Below are positions 1 to 11,500 of a DNA stretch of 31,075 bases, piece after piece. The stretch's first letter is position 1. Every line of letters starts with the position of its first letter. A program made the translations under genes and the position numbers. The DNA is from Acanthaster planci (Eukaryota > Echinodermata > Asteroidea > Valvatida > Acanthasteridae), in the NCBI RefSeq assembly GCF_001949145.1, contig NW_019091704.1, positions 146,053 to 177,127 on the forward strand, written 5' to 3'. The notes below the pieces were generated by a model. The model made no database searches, was not told where the DNA came from, and saw only the letters and a program-made list of their open reading frames with translations.

Positions 1-2481
1 CATATTTAGCAATTGTTTGGGGTAGGTATTCAATAGCAGACCTTACCCACATTTCTGTGGGAGAAGATAGCTGACCATGTCACTAGATATAAATAGTTAC
101 ATTATAATCAGACAAAGAAGGGGAATGGAAACATATATCAATTTTTCTGCTAAAGCATAACACTGAAATTTATTTCTTGCTCGAACCTGTAATTGATAAG
201 GAACGTACACCACATGAAATATTTCCAGTACCTGCACTGGGCAAACTGGTTATACAAACACATAGGACACAATAGTTAATTTGTATGTAAATAATGGCCT
301 ACCACCTCCATTCAAAATAGATTTTATGACTCCACCATCATAACCCAATTGTGGCGACACCATACAGTCCTTATCTTTACCAACCACTTGAACAATCATG
401 CCATATGCACCTACATAATATGAACATGTCAGGAGACCCCAATACAGGTCATCTACTAGTATCTAACCTCCACAAAAAAAACCAAATGTAACATACCTTG
501 CCTTAACATTACCCTTATTATTATGTAATCATTACATAACTTCAACAATTTATAAGTCCTACAGAATTAACCCTCAAGTTGGACAATGAGGGGAAAGTTG
601 GTTTCAATGAAACTGAAGGGCACCATAAATCTAATTTGCAAGCCGTTCACCCAGTTTTGGTGAATTCTATCATGTCCTAATAAACAATCCCAATTCCCCA
701 AGTTGGAAAATGAGCTCTTCCATAGCCTGACTGGAAGCAAAAGGTAGCATTGTTAGAAAAATCATTAATCCTTTGCTCTTACTAATAGAGACCACCCAAT
801 AATAGTTGGCTTAATGCATTGAATTTATGCTCAGTAACATTTTTTATCGTCATTTTCTGTCAAAAAATTGCCAACTTAAAATCAGTCTAACGCCCCCATT
901 AAATTGGCCCCAACAAAACCGAAAGGCACTACAAAAACTATGGTGGAGATTTAGGGGAGGTGGTGGGCTGAACAAATTGTTTCACATCAAAGCTGTCACA
1001 AAGTTAATAGGCCTAGAAGCCAACAAATTCCCCTTATAATGGAAAAACCCAAGCAGGCCCGATTAGCTGCAAGTTACCATAACTGACTAATCAGTGCTAG
1101 CCCCCACATCAATTCTGATTGGACACTGGAAGAATCTTGGATCTCCAAAACCATATACATGTAAATAGCTTAGCATTGCCAGTGACACCAGTCTGTAACA
1201 GTGGACTTAAACCATCCGCCCATGACAGTATGTGAACTGAACATACCGCATGCTTACATGCATAACAGTATTGATACTGTGATAATGTATGCATGTACCA
1301 ACATACTGATAAGGCCCAAGCATTACCACACTTTAATAATTTAGAACATAATGCATGCATAAGCATACCACTTTCCATAAGCATGGAATCGCAGACCCAA
1401 AGATTGCAGTCAGTGAACTGGATGCTATCCCCAGAGAAGCAAGAAGATGAACCCTTTGCTGGGTATATTACATTTGATCATTGACATGATAAAATGAATT
1501 ACACCACTCACAACTTTTTTAGCTGTTGTGCACTTTGGTGCCATAGTAAAGAGTACTTTTAAACTCTATGAAGACCTGTAATTATAAACAAGCATTTTTA
1601 GTCATTACAGGACATCATATTCCCTCAAACTTTGCTCAGAAAAGAAAATTAATATTTTGAAAAAACACATACAATACAACTCAATGAGAAGATTGGTTTG
1701 TTTTGTAAACTTAAAATGTAAAACAACTTGCTGTCTGTTCTTAACTTGTAGAATGCTGTGTTTGAGTCTTAAGGCCAGTTCATATTTCACGCAAACACAA
1801 AAGCAAAGCAAATTTGATTTCATGGTTGATATCACAATCTGGTTTGTATTAAAGTGTGACATCACTCCAATAAAAACCCATCCACTGTACATTGAATTAC
1901 ATGGAACCATGGAAGTGGATTTAATGCGCAACTTCAGTTTTCATCCAATGGGAGCTTGTAATCAGTGGTGTGAGTGCATGTATTGTAACGTCACAGACCA
2001 GACACAGAGCACCATCAAGAGGTTACCCCGGAAAGGCCATTTTTGCAGTGTATTGTGAGAAATAGTTGACAAATTCTATATTCCAGCTGTGCACAGGGAA
2101 CTTGAATTATTCCTGATGTATAGCAGTTTCAATTAATCCCGTCTTCTTTCTTTTGCATGGAATGTCCCAATCTATCAAAAATTTCCCCAAGTTGTCTACT
2201 GACATACAGTCAAATAGAAATTGCAGCAAGGCACCTATGCTTTTGGGGACTGTGATCTTGAAAAATGCCCTCTCTATAGCAACCTCTTGGTGGCGCAGTA
2301 CGTTGTAAATCACAACTTTTGGCTTTAGTTAAATTGTGTTCAACTTTTGGGAATTCACAGTATGAATCGTTGATTTGATGCCACAATTTTACGTTTGTTT
2401 AGTTATTTTTGCTTAGAGTTCAGACATTTGTAATGTTACATATAGTTTGCATTGTGCTAACCCTTTTGGTTGTTTTGGCAG
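1..2481. other. Upstream intron of the collagen gene, no exon recognised
   Basis: AT-rich sequence ending in a polypyrimidine/CAG acceptor before the first visible exon. I saw no Gly-X-Y exon, no convincing ORF and no clear transposon. A small perfect palindrome (ACAGTAT-TG-ATACTGT) sits at 1265-1280. The nearest upstream collagen exon must lie left of the window if this is all one intron. Confidence 0.6.
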
Positions 2482-2526
2482 GGTGAGGAAGGCCCTCCAG
2501 GACCCATTGGTCTTTCTGGTAATCGG
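2482..2526 (+). CDS. Collagen exon 1 of window, 45 bp
   Basis: Encodes [15 protein letters not shown], five Gly-X-Y triplets, between a TTTTGGCAG acceptor and a GTAAGG donor. 45 bp is the classic shortened form of the 54-bp fibrillar collagen exon. Its first 14 bases are identical to the start of the 108-bp exon at 16972. Confidence 0.95.
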
Positions 2527-5500
2527 GTAAGGCATCATTCTTTCACTGATGTCATATATAGTGTAGAATTTTTTTTTTCAATTCTGGATGTTTTCTGGTG
2601 TATTTCTACTATCTGCTTAACCAGCTAGGGGCAGTTTATGTTTATTGATCCTCAAAAACCTTTGTTCTTAAATTGCTGGTAATCACAGATGAATTTTCTC
2701 TTTTGTCTGTTTTCATCATAGTTCTTGGTGTGCATCTGAAAACATGCTATATGAATGTGGACTGCTTCTATTTTTACTTAGTAATACAGTGTCTCCTAAT
2801 TGTTCAGTTGTCAAAGCCACATTTGAACATTTCAATAATGTTGTGTTTTGCATTTTCATGATGTCTGCTTTGGTTGCAGGGTCCAGCCGGGGCAAATGGT
2901 CCACGTGGGTTCCAAGGTCCCAAAGGCCCCCCAGGCCCTATTGGTCAGGATGGTATTCCAGGCTTCCCTGGTGCTCGCGGAGAGCCAGTGAGTTCATAAA
3001 TTTAATTAGCTTACATATTTTCTAGAATTCCACTTTGCATTCAATTGGTTGATTTCTCTAGTTTACCTTTCTCTTAGGATTTTTATATAGCAAAATTTCA
3101 ACATAAAGGTCATCTACATATTTGTACATCATTGTTTTTTTAAAGCAAAGCTTTTAAAACATTTTTTCTCAATTATGGAGGTCACTTGTAAAGAAGACAT
3201 TTTACAGTAAAACAATATATTTGTTATAATAACATTTTAGATGATCCCTTTCTTGATGTACGAACACTGTGTTTTTTTGTGGCAGGGATTGGAGGGTAAA
3301 CCAGGCCCACCAGGGCCAGCTGGTGTGATTGGACCCCAGGTAAGTAGTATTAACTAGGCATACTATATCTGGAGAAAAGCCATTGTGAACTACACCAAAC
3401 TGGCCAGTTGGATGGAAAAATAACTAAGTCTACGGCACTCTACCTACCAAAACAGTCACTACATATGCCAATATCCCATGTGCCTATTTTTTATTCACTG
3501 AAAAGATATGATCACCAGGGTGCATCGTGACCTCCCTTCTTTTCTTAATGCTGTTACGTAATGGACGTGTCTTTCAAGGTATCTTCGATATTTTGAGCTT
3601 CCTTTTTCGATACACAATCGATTTGATCACCTTTCCTTCCTTCGTTAAGAAAGTATTACATTGATTTCATCCATTTATTGGTAAGAGTGTTCTTTTCGTG
3701 TATATGCTGTGTCTACCCTACCAGTGAATTATAGACCTTAGCCGGTTGAATTCAGGGGGTTGCTGTCAGGATCTGTCATACTCCCCTGTTTTCTCCAGCT
3801 ACCAGGACGAGGAAAAGGCCTTGCCATCGTTGAGGGGGAGTCCAGCCAGGATCTGGTCAGGCCCCAGGTTCGTTCAGCCCCACGGAGCTGACGGAGAAGC
3901 TTTGTGGTCAACTCTGGAAGACCTGAGCAGGGACACTGCCAGGATCTGGCAAGGATCCTGTCTCCTTGGTCAATTGCTAGCCTGGCAAGCCGGCCGGGAC
4001 TCCCAAGAGACGTCTCCCGGGCCTGTCCTAACATCATAGTGAAGTACACTATGCACTTCGCCCCACCTGATATGCCGTCGAGCCATGACACCCCGACACC
4101 CACTTTCTTGGGGTTTCATGGAGCCTACCAGGTTTTTGCGCCGCCGGAGCTTCAAGCTGCCACAGTCCATCTACGGCTTGAGCTTTCAACTGGGCATCAC
4201 CAGGTCATCGGACATCATTTCTCCTGGTCCCTCTGCTCGGATTTCTGCTGTTCCAATTCACCTCAACCGGGAATGCGCCCCAAGCGTTCTGCCTCCCACG
4301 GCCCCGTCTGCTACCTCTTCTACCAGGTCGCCCACCACCAGGTATTACAGGCAAGCAGTGCTTCTCTTCTTTATCAAGTTCCTCGAAACCCAAGAAGAGG
4401 CATTGCTCCGACCATCACAAATATACCTCTTGGATAAAGCTTGGATGCCAGCCTTCCAGTCCATTAGTGAAACTCTGACCTCCATCACTTGCCACCTCGG
4501 CATTATACTGTCACCGGCCTCCACCGCCCCGGACCCATTTTGGGCAGACCAGTCCCTAGTTGATTCTATTCCTCACTCCATCCGATTGCTGCCTCCGTCA
4601 TCTTCAGCGAGACATAATTCAAGTGCTCAGCCTGCCATCAGCAGCTCCGACAGAGGAGGACATCAGTCATGGCTTGTTTAAATGACACAGCATGACTGGA
4701 ATCTTCTGGGCCAATATTTCCAAAACTCCCACTTGATCATATATGCGTGGAGATATTCTAGTCTGTAGCCAGAACTTGGCACGCGTCAAAGTCCACTCCA
4801 GTTTGATGGTGCTCACCCACCAGTCTACTGGGCACCTTGGCTCTTGACTATAGCACGGCCTTACTTCAGTCCAAGCAGGTGACCACATCTTTGGTTGAAG
4901 ATGACACCAATTTCATCAGCATCCTCACCCCCATGACATGTTCCAGATTCTCAGTCCTCCGTCAGCCTCCTTCCAGAGGAAGACAGCAACCATGCCCGTG
5001 CCAGTCAACCAACTGCCCCACGTCTTCAGCCTCTGCCTTCAGATACTCTTGTTACAGGGCGTCCATGCGTGAAGTAGGCTCTTTGCCTTACCAGACCACT
5101 CCCTCTTGTAATCCAGATGGGCCCCAGTATATACAGTGCCGGGCAACACATGCCGTGCATCTCCTCATTGCCTGCCCTTTATCTAGGGCCTTCAGGAAGA
5201 ACATCTCCAAGACAACTGCAGTAAAACATTGTTTAACAAGGTCCTTGTCCCACCCGAGTAAGCTTGGGACAAGGACCTTGTTAAACAAGGACTTTGTTAA
5301 GTCCCACCCAAGTAAGCTTGTGAATTTTTTCACAAGCTCTTGGACAAGCACTGAGCATCGGCAAAGAGGCAGCAAAAAAGTTATATAAAGGTCCTTGGAA
5401 CTTTACAAATACCTTCTGTTATCAGTTATGGAAAACAAAGAAAACGAAGACTTGGGACCCCCAGAAAAATATAATATACAAATAAAATGAAACATTTTCC

Positions 5501-8500
5501 TTGTTTTAAATATGACCTTTTATAATGCTCGTCAATGCTCGTCTTATCTGTCTTCGACTTTGCATGTATTGCGGTAATCCATCAGGCTCCCTCCTTAGAT
5601 GAACATGACCCACAGCCCCACTTAAACAGACAGCCGTTACACGTGGATTTCCCCTAGCCTCATACATACCTGTATCTACAGCGTGGGCATCCAGACATAA
5701 TCCAGACAGTAGCACTGTCTGGGCCAACTTAATGGATTGCTGCCCCGATGAATATGCTATCAGTACACGGACCTAATTCGGAGTCTCTGTCACAGCCTTC
5801 TGGGGCAGCTCTCACTGCCATTGGTAGGCCTGCCCAGGCCACGGGGCAGTGAGTCCATGCCTTACCTGGTGATCTCTAATGACCGCTACAGGCCGAAACT
5901 TACCGGCATTCAAGACTACATCACCAGGCGCCCAGACAGGAACGAGCAAATAGTGTTTTCAGGGCAGTCTTCCCATCTTTTTTAGCTCTGCCCCATAGAA
6001 TTTGCCATCATGATGCAGACCTACTGCTGCATCTCTCCAGTCCCCAAACATCCCCAAGCATCCGTACCTAACGATCTTCAAGCCGTTGGGGTTTTTACAT
6101 GCCCGTTGGCACCCCCATAATCCGGAGTTTCCCCAAGGGGCCCTGCAGGAGAAATTTTGTGAATCTATTTCCACTGCGGCTCACCATGTAAAACCCTGTG
6201 ATCTGCAGAATGACCATTCTGTAGTCCCCACTTACGAGGCTCCAGGTAACCACAGATTCTGCTGTGCAGCCTTTCCATACCACACACTGTGCAAGCGCGT
6301 GTTTACTTCAAAGTGGGCGTGTCCAAAATCAGTCATGATAGGGGCTTCAGATGATAATGCCATCTCTGTCTTTGAGTAAGTCTTGTGGCTTTCTTGCATC
6401 TTCTTTCGCACTGCCAACCAAAGCCACATCAACGGAAAGGACAAGGGATCATGCAGTTGACCTGCATAAGATCCACATGGCAGGGTTCGACAACGTAATG
6501 GCAGACGCACTCTCCTCAGGATGATAGAGCAGCCTCACATCAACCTCTTCCCTTCTTCGAACAATGCTCAACTCCCAGTGATCTGCTTCTAACATCTTCC
6601 GATATCTTTGCACTATCCGTCTCCTTACATCCTGGAGACAATGCGGATAAACTTCGGTGTCCTGTTTGTGTCCTGAAGTGGTACCTGAATAAAACGATGT
6701 ATGAGAGGGACGATAAGCCCGTCACTTATCACTATCATGAGATCACACCATCCAGCAGCATCAGTCACTATTGCCCACTGGACGGCGTTGGCCATTAGAT
6801 TAGCTAATCCAGTCTGGCCATCAAGCTCTGATGAACGTAGTCAACACTACATCAGGGTTCATGATGCAAGAGCAGTATCTGCATCTTGGTCTTACTCTCG
6901 AGATGTTTCCCTTTGCAGACATCTGCAAAGCTGCATGTTGGAAGTCTCCCTCTACTTCTTGCCACTTGAGGGATGTCCTGCAGAGTGACACCGCAAATGG
7001 CAGGACAGTCCTACTGTCTGCAGCGCAGAGGTCAAAGGGACCTCCTGAAGGACAGATGATAAATCATCATGAAGTTTATTCACTGTTTCTTAAATTTATA
7101 CACTCCTCCTTGTTTATATGTGAATGTGTATTCTTGGCATTACTTGTGTTGTTGCCAACTCCTCTCCTAGACCAGTGCCACTCTGCATATTTAGTGACTG
7201 TTTGGATAGGTACAGTGCTGTAACCCCCCCCCCCACATTAAGTGTGGATCAGGTCTACTGGAGAATATGTACACAAACAATTCTTCCCGCCCATCCTCCC
7301 CACTCTGGCTCTGATCTTTTGAGTCGCTTTCGAAAACAAGGAATATCATGACAGTGAGCCCGTGTTGCATTGTGGGAGGTCAGGGTGCTCTACGGGTGAT
7401 CAGATCTTTTCAGCAAATAATAGGCACATGGTAGGCACCGTCAATATCATATTTTGGCTGATATCAATATTTTGCTGTTAATTCATTTCATTTTTAAGGC
7501 AGGGAATATTCTTGCCGGTATCGCAATTCACAATGCATTTTCAGCCACATTACTACGCACTTTTTTAATGAATTGCAGTTGCTGTTTGCAACCAGGAACG
7601 TGAAAATAAAAGTGTCCGTTTTTGTGGCCAAGAATAGCAGTCAGCAATTTTACCTTTGATTTGTTGTTTTCTGCTTATAAAAAGTGGTAAAAAGTAAACA
7701 GCTACATGTACATGTACGATGTATGTGGCATACAATGATTTTTGGCATCATTACAAATGAAGTACGGTACAATTTCTTTGTACAAACTTGCATGTGTAAA
7801 GCACGCTGTACATTTAACAGGGCACCTTTCCGCACAAGGGAAAATGTGTACACACAAAAAAAGTAAAATACCCTTGTGTCTGAATACCAAGCCCATTGGC
7901 TATTGCACGCATGGTGCAGCGGAGCTTTGACTGCCGGAAAGCACAGCTCAGTGACTGTTTGGTGACTGACTTGTGTATGTACTTTTTACATTATATTACA
8001 CCAGGCAAAATCATCGAGAGGTTAAGAAACAGCCGTTGCCCAAACTTGTACGAACAGGTTGGGGTGATGTACGTGTATATTCATGTCGTATTATGGCGTG
8101 ATTGGTTGAAGGAAGTAATTTACCATTCCGGTGATGTTTATGGGTGAGAAGTTGGCACTCTGCCAGGTGCTTACTACAACTCAGCTTACACCAACTTAGC
8201 GGTTAATTGTGCCATTTTCCAAGTCGTATCAAACATGAAAAGATGAACGAATAAGGAAAATTGTTTCTCTATAGCACAGTTGATACAGGAAAGAATACTT
8301 ACATGAATGGGCCTTCAGCTGGTAATCAGTCTCGACTTTCACATCGACGATTAATGTGATGCACCCACCTAGTATACGTTTATGTTGTAATTGTGTGCTG
8401 TAAATTTGCACGGCAATAACATGGAAAAAATTGCTATACAAGTTTTTCCAACCACTTTTAATAATAATAATAAGGAACATTTATATTGTGCAGATACTAT

Positions 8501-11500
8501 ACAAATATACTCAACTGCACATAACAATACCCATCACTAGCAGAAATGAAAATCAGGTGTTGGAAAAAGCTTTATGAAAGAGATCTTGAATGTGCCAACA
8601 AATTTATCATTTCTTACATAAAGGGCAGGTTGTTCCAAAGCCTAGGAGCTGCACAAATATATGCACAGTCTCCAAAAGTTGCCTTAGTTCTACGATAGGG
8701 ATGACTAAGGATCATCCTGTCCTGTGAGCTACGCAGACTGTACCTATGTGACTGGGATTTAAGGTGTTAGTAATTCTGAGATCTGAGATATAACCTGGGG
8801 CAAAGCCATGCAAAGCCTTAAATGTTATTAAAAGTATTTTAAATGCAATTCTCTGTCAAATAGGCAACCAATGTAATTTAACTAACAAAGGAAATGTGGC
8901 AGTATTTAGCAGAGTTACACGCAAGTCTGGCACAACCATTCTGCACTTTTTGTAGCTTTGATATCTGAGAATCTTTTGCATCCTATACAAGTTTTCCAAC
9001 CACTATACAAAAATTATGTTGTATAGCAAATTTGTACGCAAATTTTTGGCTGAAATTATTCCCTGCAAGGTATCATAACAGGTGTCAGTTGCTATTAAAT
9101 TGTTCTAAGGGTACACCCCTACACCCCTACATGGTGTGATCCAATTCACTTTAGAGACATGTACTAGGCTGCGTGTCATTGTGCTCGTTGCCTACATGGG
9201 ATGGGATACACGCTGCCATGCATAGCGATATCATCAGTACGTGGTGCTAGTCCAAGTACATTTGGTTAGCAAATAATTCTCTGTTTGGAGGATAAATTTT
9301 GTGATACTTTTGAGACAAAGTGTACACGAATTATTGAGTGCGAGACTGAGATAGGTGACTGAATTTATTCTTCAAATTTCTCTGTATAAGCCCCCTGGAG
9401 TATAAGCTACAGGGACATTTTTGCTCAGCGTGAGAACCAACGTAAGCCGTGGTGTATCAAAAATTACAGTAATGTGAGGATGCATTGTCATATTTTATAA
9501 TTAAGTTCATTCCTCAATAGCAACCCGACCAACACACTAAATGTGGGGGAGGAATGTATGAGTTGATTTGTGTGGTAATCAGGATTTCAAGAGTCTGTTT
9601 GACCCGTGGCTACTCGTTTTGATTCCTTAACTTTAACCTGATATTTTTTTCAATCCCTGGTGCGTGCTTGAGTTTCTGTTTAAGGCAGTTAGGTCATTTC
9701 CAAATATTACTGTCCATCAAGCTATGAGATGATGAAATTTTGAATACTTACTTTACTGTAGGGTCCACCAGGAGAAAAGGGGCCGGATGGACCACAGGGC
9801 TTTTCAGGAGGTCCAGGAGCTCCAGGGGAATCCGGCTTGCCAGGAGAGGCTGGTTCCCCAGGCCTACCGGTAGGTAGTTACATACTATTGGCAGTTGTTT
9901 AATACATATAGGTCATATCCACTGTACATGGTCATTGCCTCTATATCTTGGATGGGTTTGGGCAGTTCCACTACATGCAAAGTGGACATTTGTCAAGCTC
10001 ATTTTCTGTCATTCATCAACGACGAGAAGCTTTCCGAAAAAAAAAGTGTAAATAAAAGGTACTATTTACTACTTATTTCTACTTTCATGTTGTTACAAAA
10101 GGTTCTTCATTCACAAAGAAAAATAACAATGACGTAATCAACAGTATAAAATATTTCACTTTTGGAATTGGCCTTTGGCTTTCAGTTTACCTTTCTCCAA
10201 CTGCTGCAACACTATTTGTTCAATTCCATGACTCAGCTTTTAGTATTTAACGTAGACATCATTGTAGTGGTTGTCAAACAAATATTCAAGATATTTCATT
10301 TTCAGTCCCAATTTTGTAATTTCTGTATTAAGTCCTGATTTGCATTCTTTTCAAAAAAATTGTTACTTTGCCAGTCCTTCATTTATAGTTTTCCTGTTTA
10401 CTTTTGTATCCAAAACAATAACTACATTTATATTACTTCTAGTATCTGAACTTCATTTTATCTACAGGGCAGGCCAGGACAGATTGGTCCCCCAGGAAAT
10501 GAGGGACCACCAGGAATACAAGGCTTTCCTGGGGAAAGGGGTCTACCAGGTGTGCAGGTATATATCACATATATGTATTATGACTGATGTATGTGCTTCA
10601 GTAAACACATCCTTTCAAAGGACTACAGCTAGCATTTTGTGCTAATCCACTTACAGTCAGACATCCTCTCCTTCTGTCCGAAAATCTGCACAAGATATCT
10701 ATCTGCTTATGCTCATGCCATTTCCATTATTTTGAGTTTGAATGAAGAAGGATTATGATCCTTCAAAGAATGAAGACTCAGGAAGAAAAGTAAAGAAAGT
10801 TTAATTTTACAGAGTTTGATTTCTTCAGTTTGATTTCCTCCTTATTTCCACAGGGACCTGATGGTGAGAAAGGTGAAGACGGTAGCCCAGGGCTACAGGG
10901 ACCACCGGTAAGTGTTGAAGAATTGAAATAAACCACATACTCAATGTTGTCAGTCTCAAATCTAAGACATACTCTAATCCCTGCTAACATTTTGTTTTGC
11001 CAACTGTATGAGCATTGTGATTTGTTCTGAAACATAAATGTGGGTGATGATGTGTGATAATCTCTGTAATTGCATAGCTGTGCTACATTTACTTTTGGAA
11101 GCCATCCACCTGATTCAGAGAGAAAATAGGCTAAAACCTCGGCCCAGTGTAGAGTTAGTATGACACCCTGATTGCCATACATTTTTTAGCTATTGATTTA
11201 GTTAAATTTCATTTGCAAGCCTGAGTATGAATGAATATAGAAGTCTAGGCTAGGCAAGAGAGATAACATTCTTCTGCTGTTGTGTAACCCACGGTGGACA
11301 AAGCCTGTCATTTCGAGTAGCCCACCACAAAAATATCCTGAGCTTATTCCAGTTGAATCCATGCTTCTTTTTTCCAGGGACCTCCTGGTGTTCAAGGCCC
11401 ACCTGGATCACCAGGACCCTCAGGATTACAGGTAATACCATCTCAAATTGAATATGAGGATGTTACATATCCATTATAAGGTCTGAAATTAAGAAAGTAA

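Larger units (their letters stand above)
3720..7100 (+). mobile_element. Decayed DIRS-like tyrosine-recombinase retrotransposon (approximate limits)
   Basis: DIRS-type elements copy themselves through reverse transcriptase/RNase H and integrate with a tyrosine recombinase instead of an integrase. The right-hand third shows an RNase H-type C-terminus followed by recombinase blocks in the correct order and strand (separate entries). The left part (about 3720-6380) shares the GC-richer composition and has several stop-free stretches, but I recognise no capsid or polymerase motif in it with confidence. Limits are set by composition only; the terminal and internal complementary repeats expected for DIRS were not found. 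Stops and frame changes throughout mark it as dead. Ngaro- or PAT-type relatives are the main alternative. Confidence 0.6.
3340..9761. other. 6.4-kb intron carrying several mobile-element remnants
   Basis: Lies between the exons ending at 3339 and starting at 9762. The stretch of about 3720-7100 is clearly richer in G and C than its flanks, consistent with an inserted element (see the DIRS-like entries). Further right are a minus-strand LINE copy (8457-8982) and a DNA-element end (about 9382-9472). The parts 3340-3720 and 7450-8430 are AT-rich and I recognise nothing in them. No Gly-X-Y exon was seen anywhere in the intron. Confidence 0.8.

Noticed and set aside
1265-1280. 16-bp palindrome ACAGTAT-TG-ATACTGT as a regulatory site
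   Set aside because: A single 7-bp-arm palindrome is expected by chance in 31 kb; no supporting context.
827-2313. Several open frames of 60-133 codons in the upstream intron
   Set aside because: They overlap on both strands, have no recognisable protein features or splice context, and are within the chance range for this length.
4667-4888. Minus-strand open frame in the DIRS-like region
   Set aside because: No recognisable domain, no continuation in neighbouring frames, and opposite orientation to the identified element parts.
6095-6283. Minus-strand frame with a faint RT-like string ([19 protein letters not shown])
   Set aside because: It vaguely recalls the KFLRF...GK.Y..LPFG region of DIRS reverse transcriptase, but it is on the opposite strand from the recombinase and no catalytic YLDD-type motif follows.
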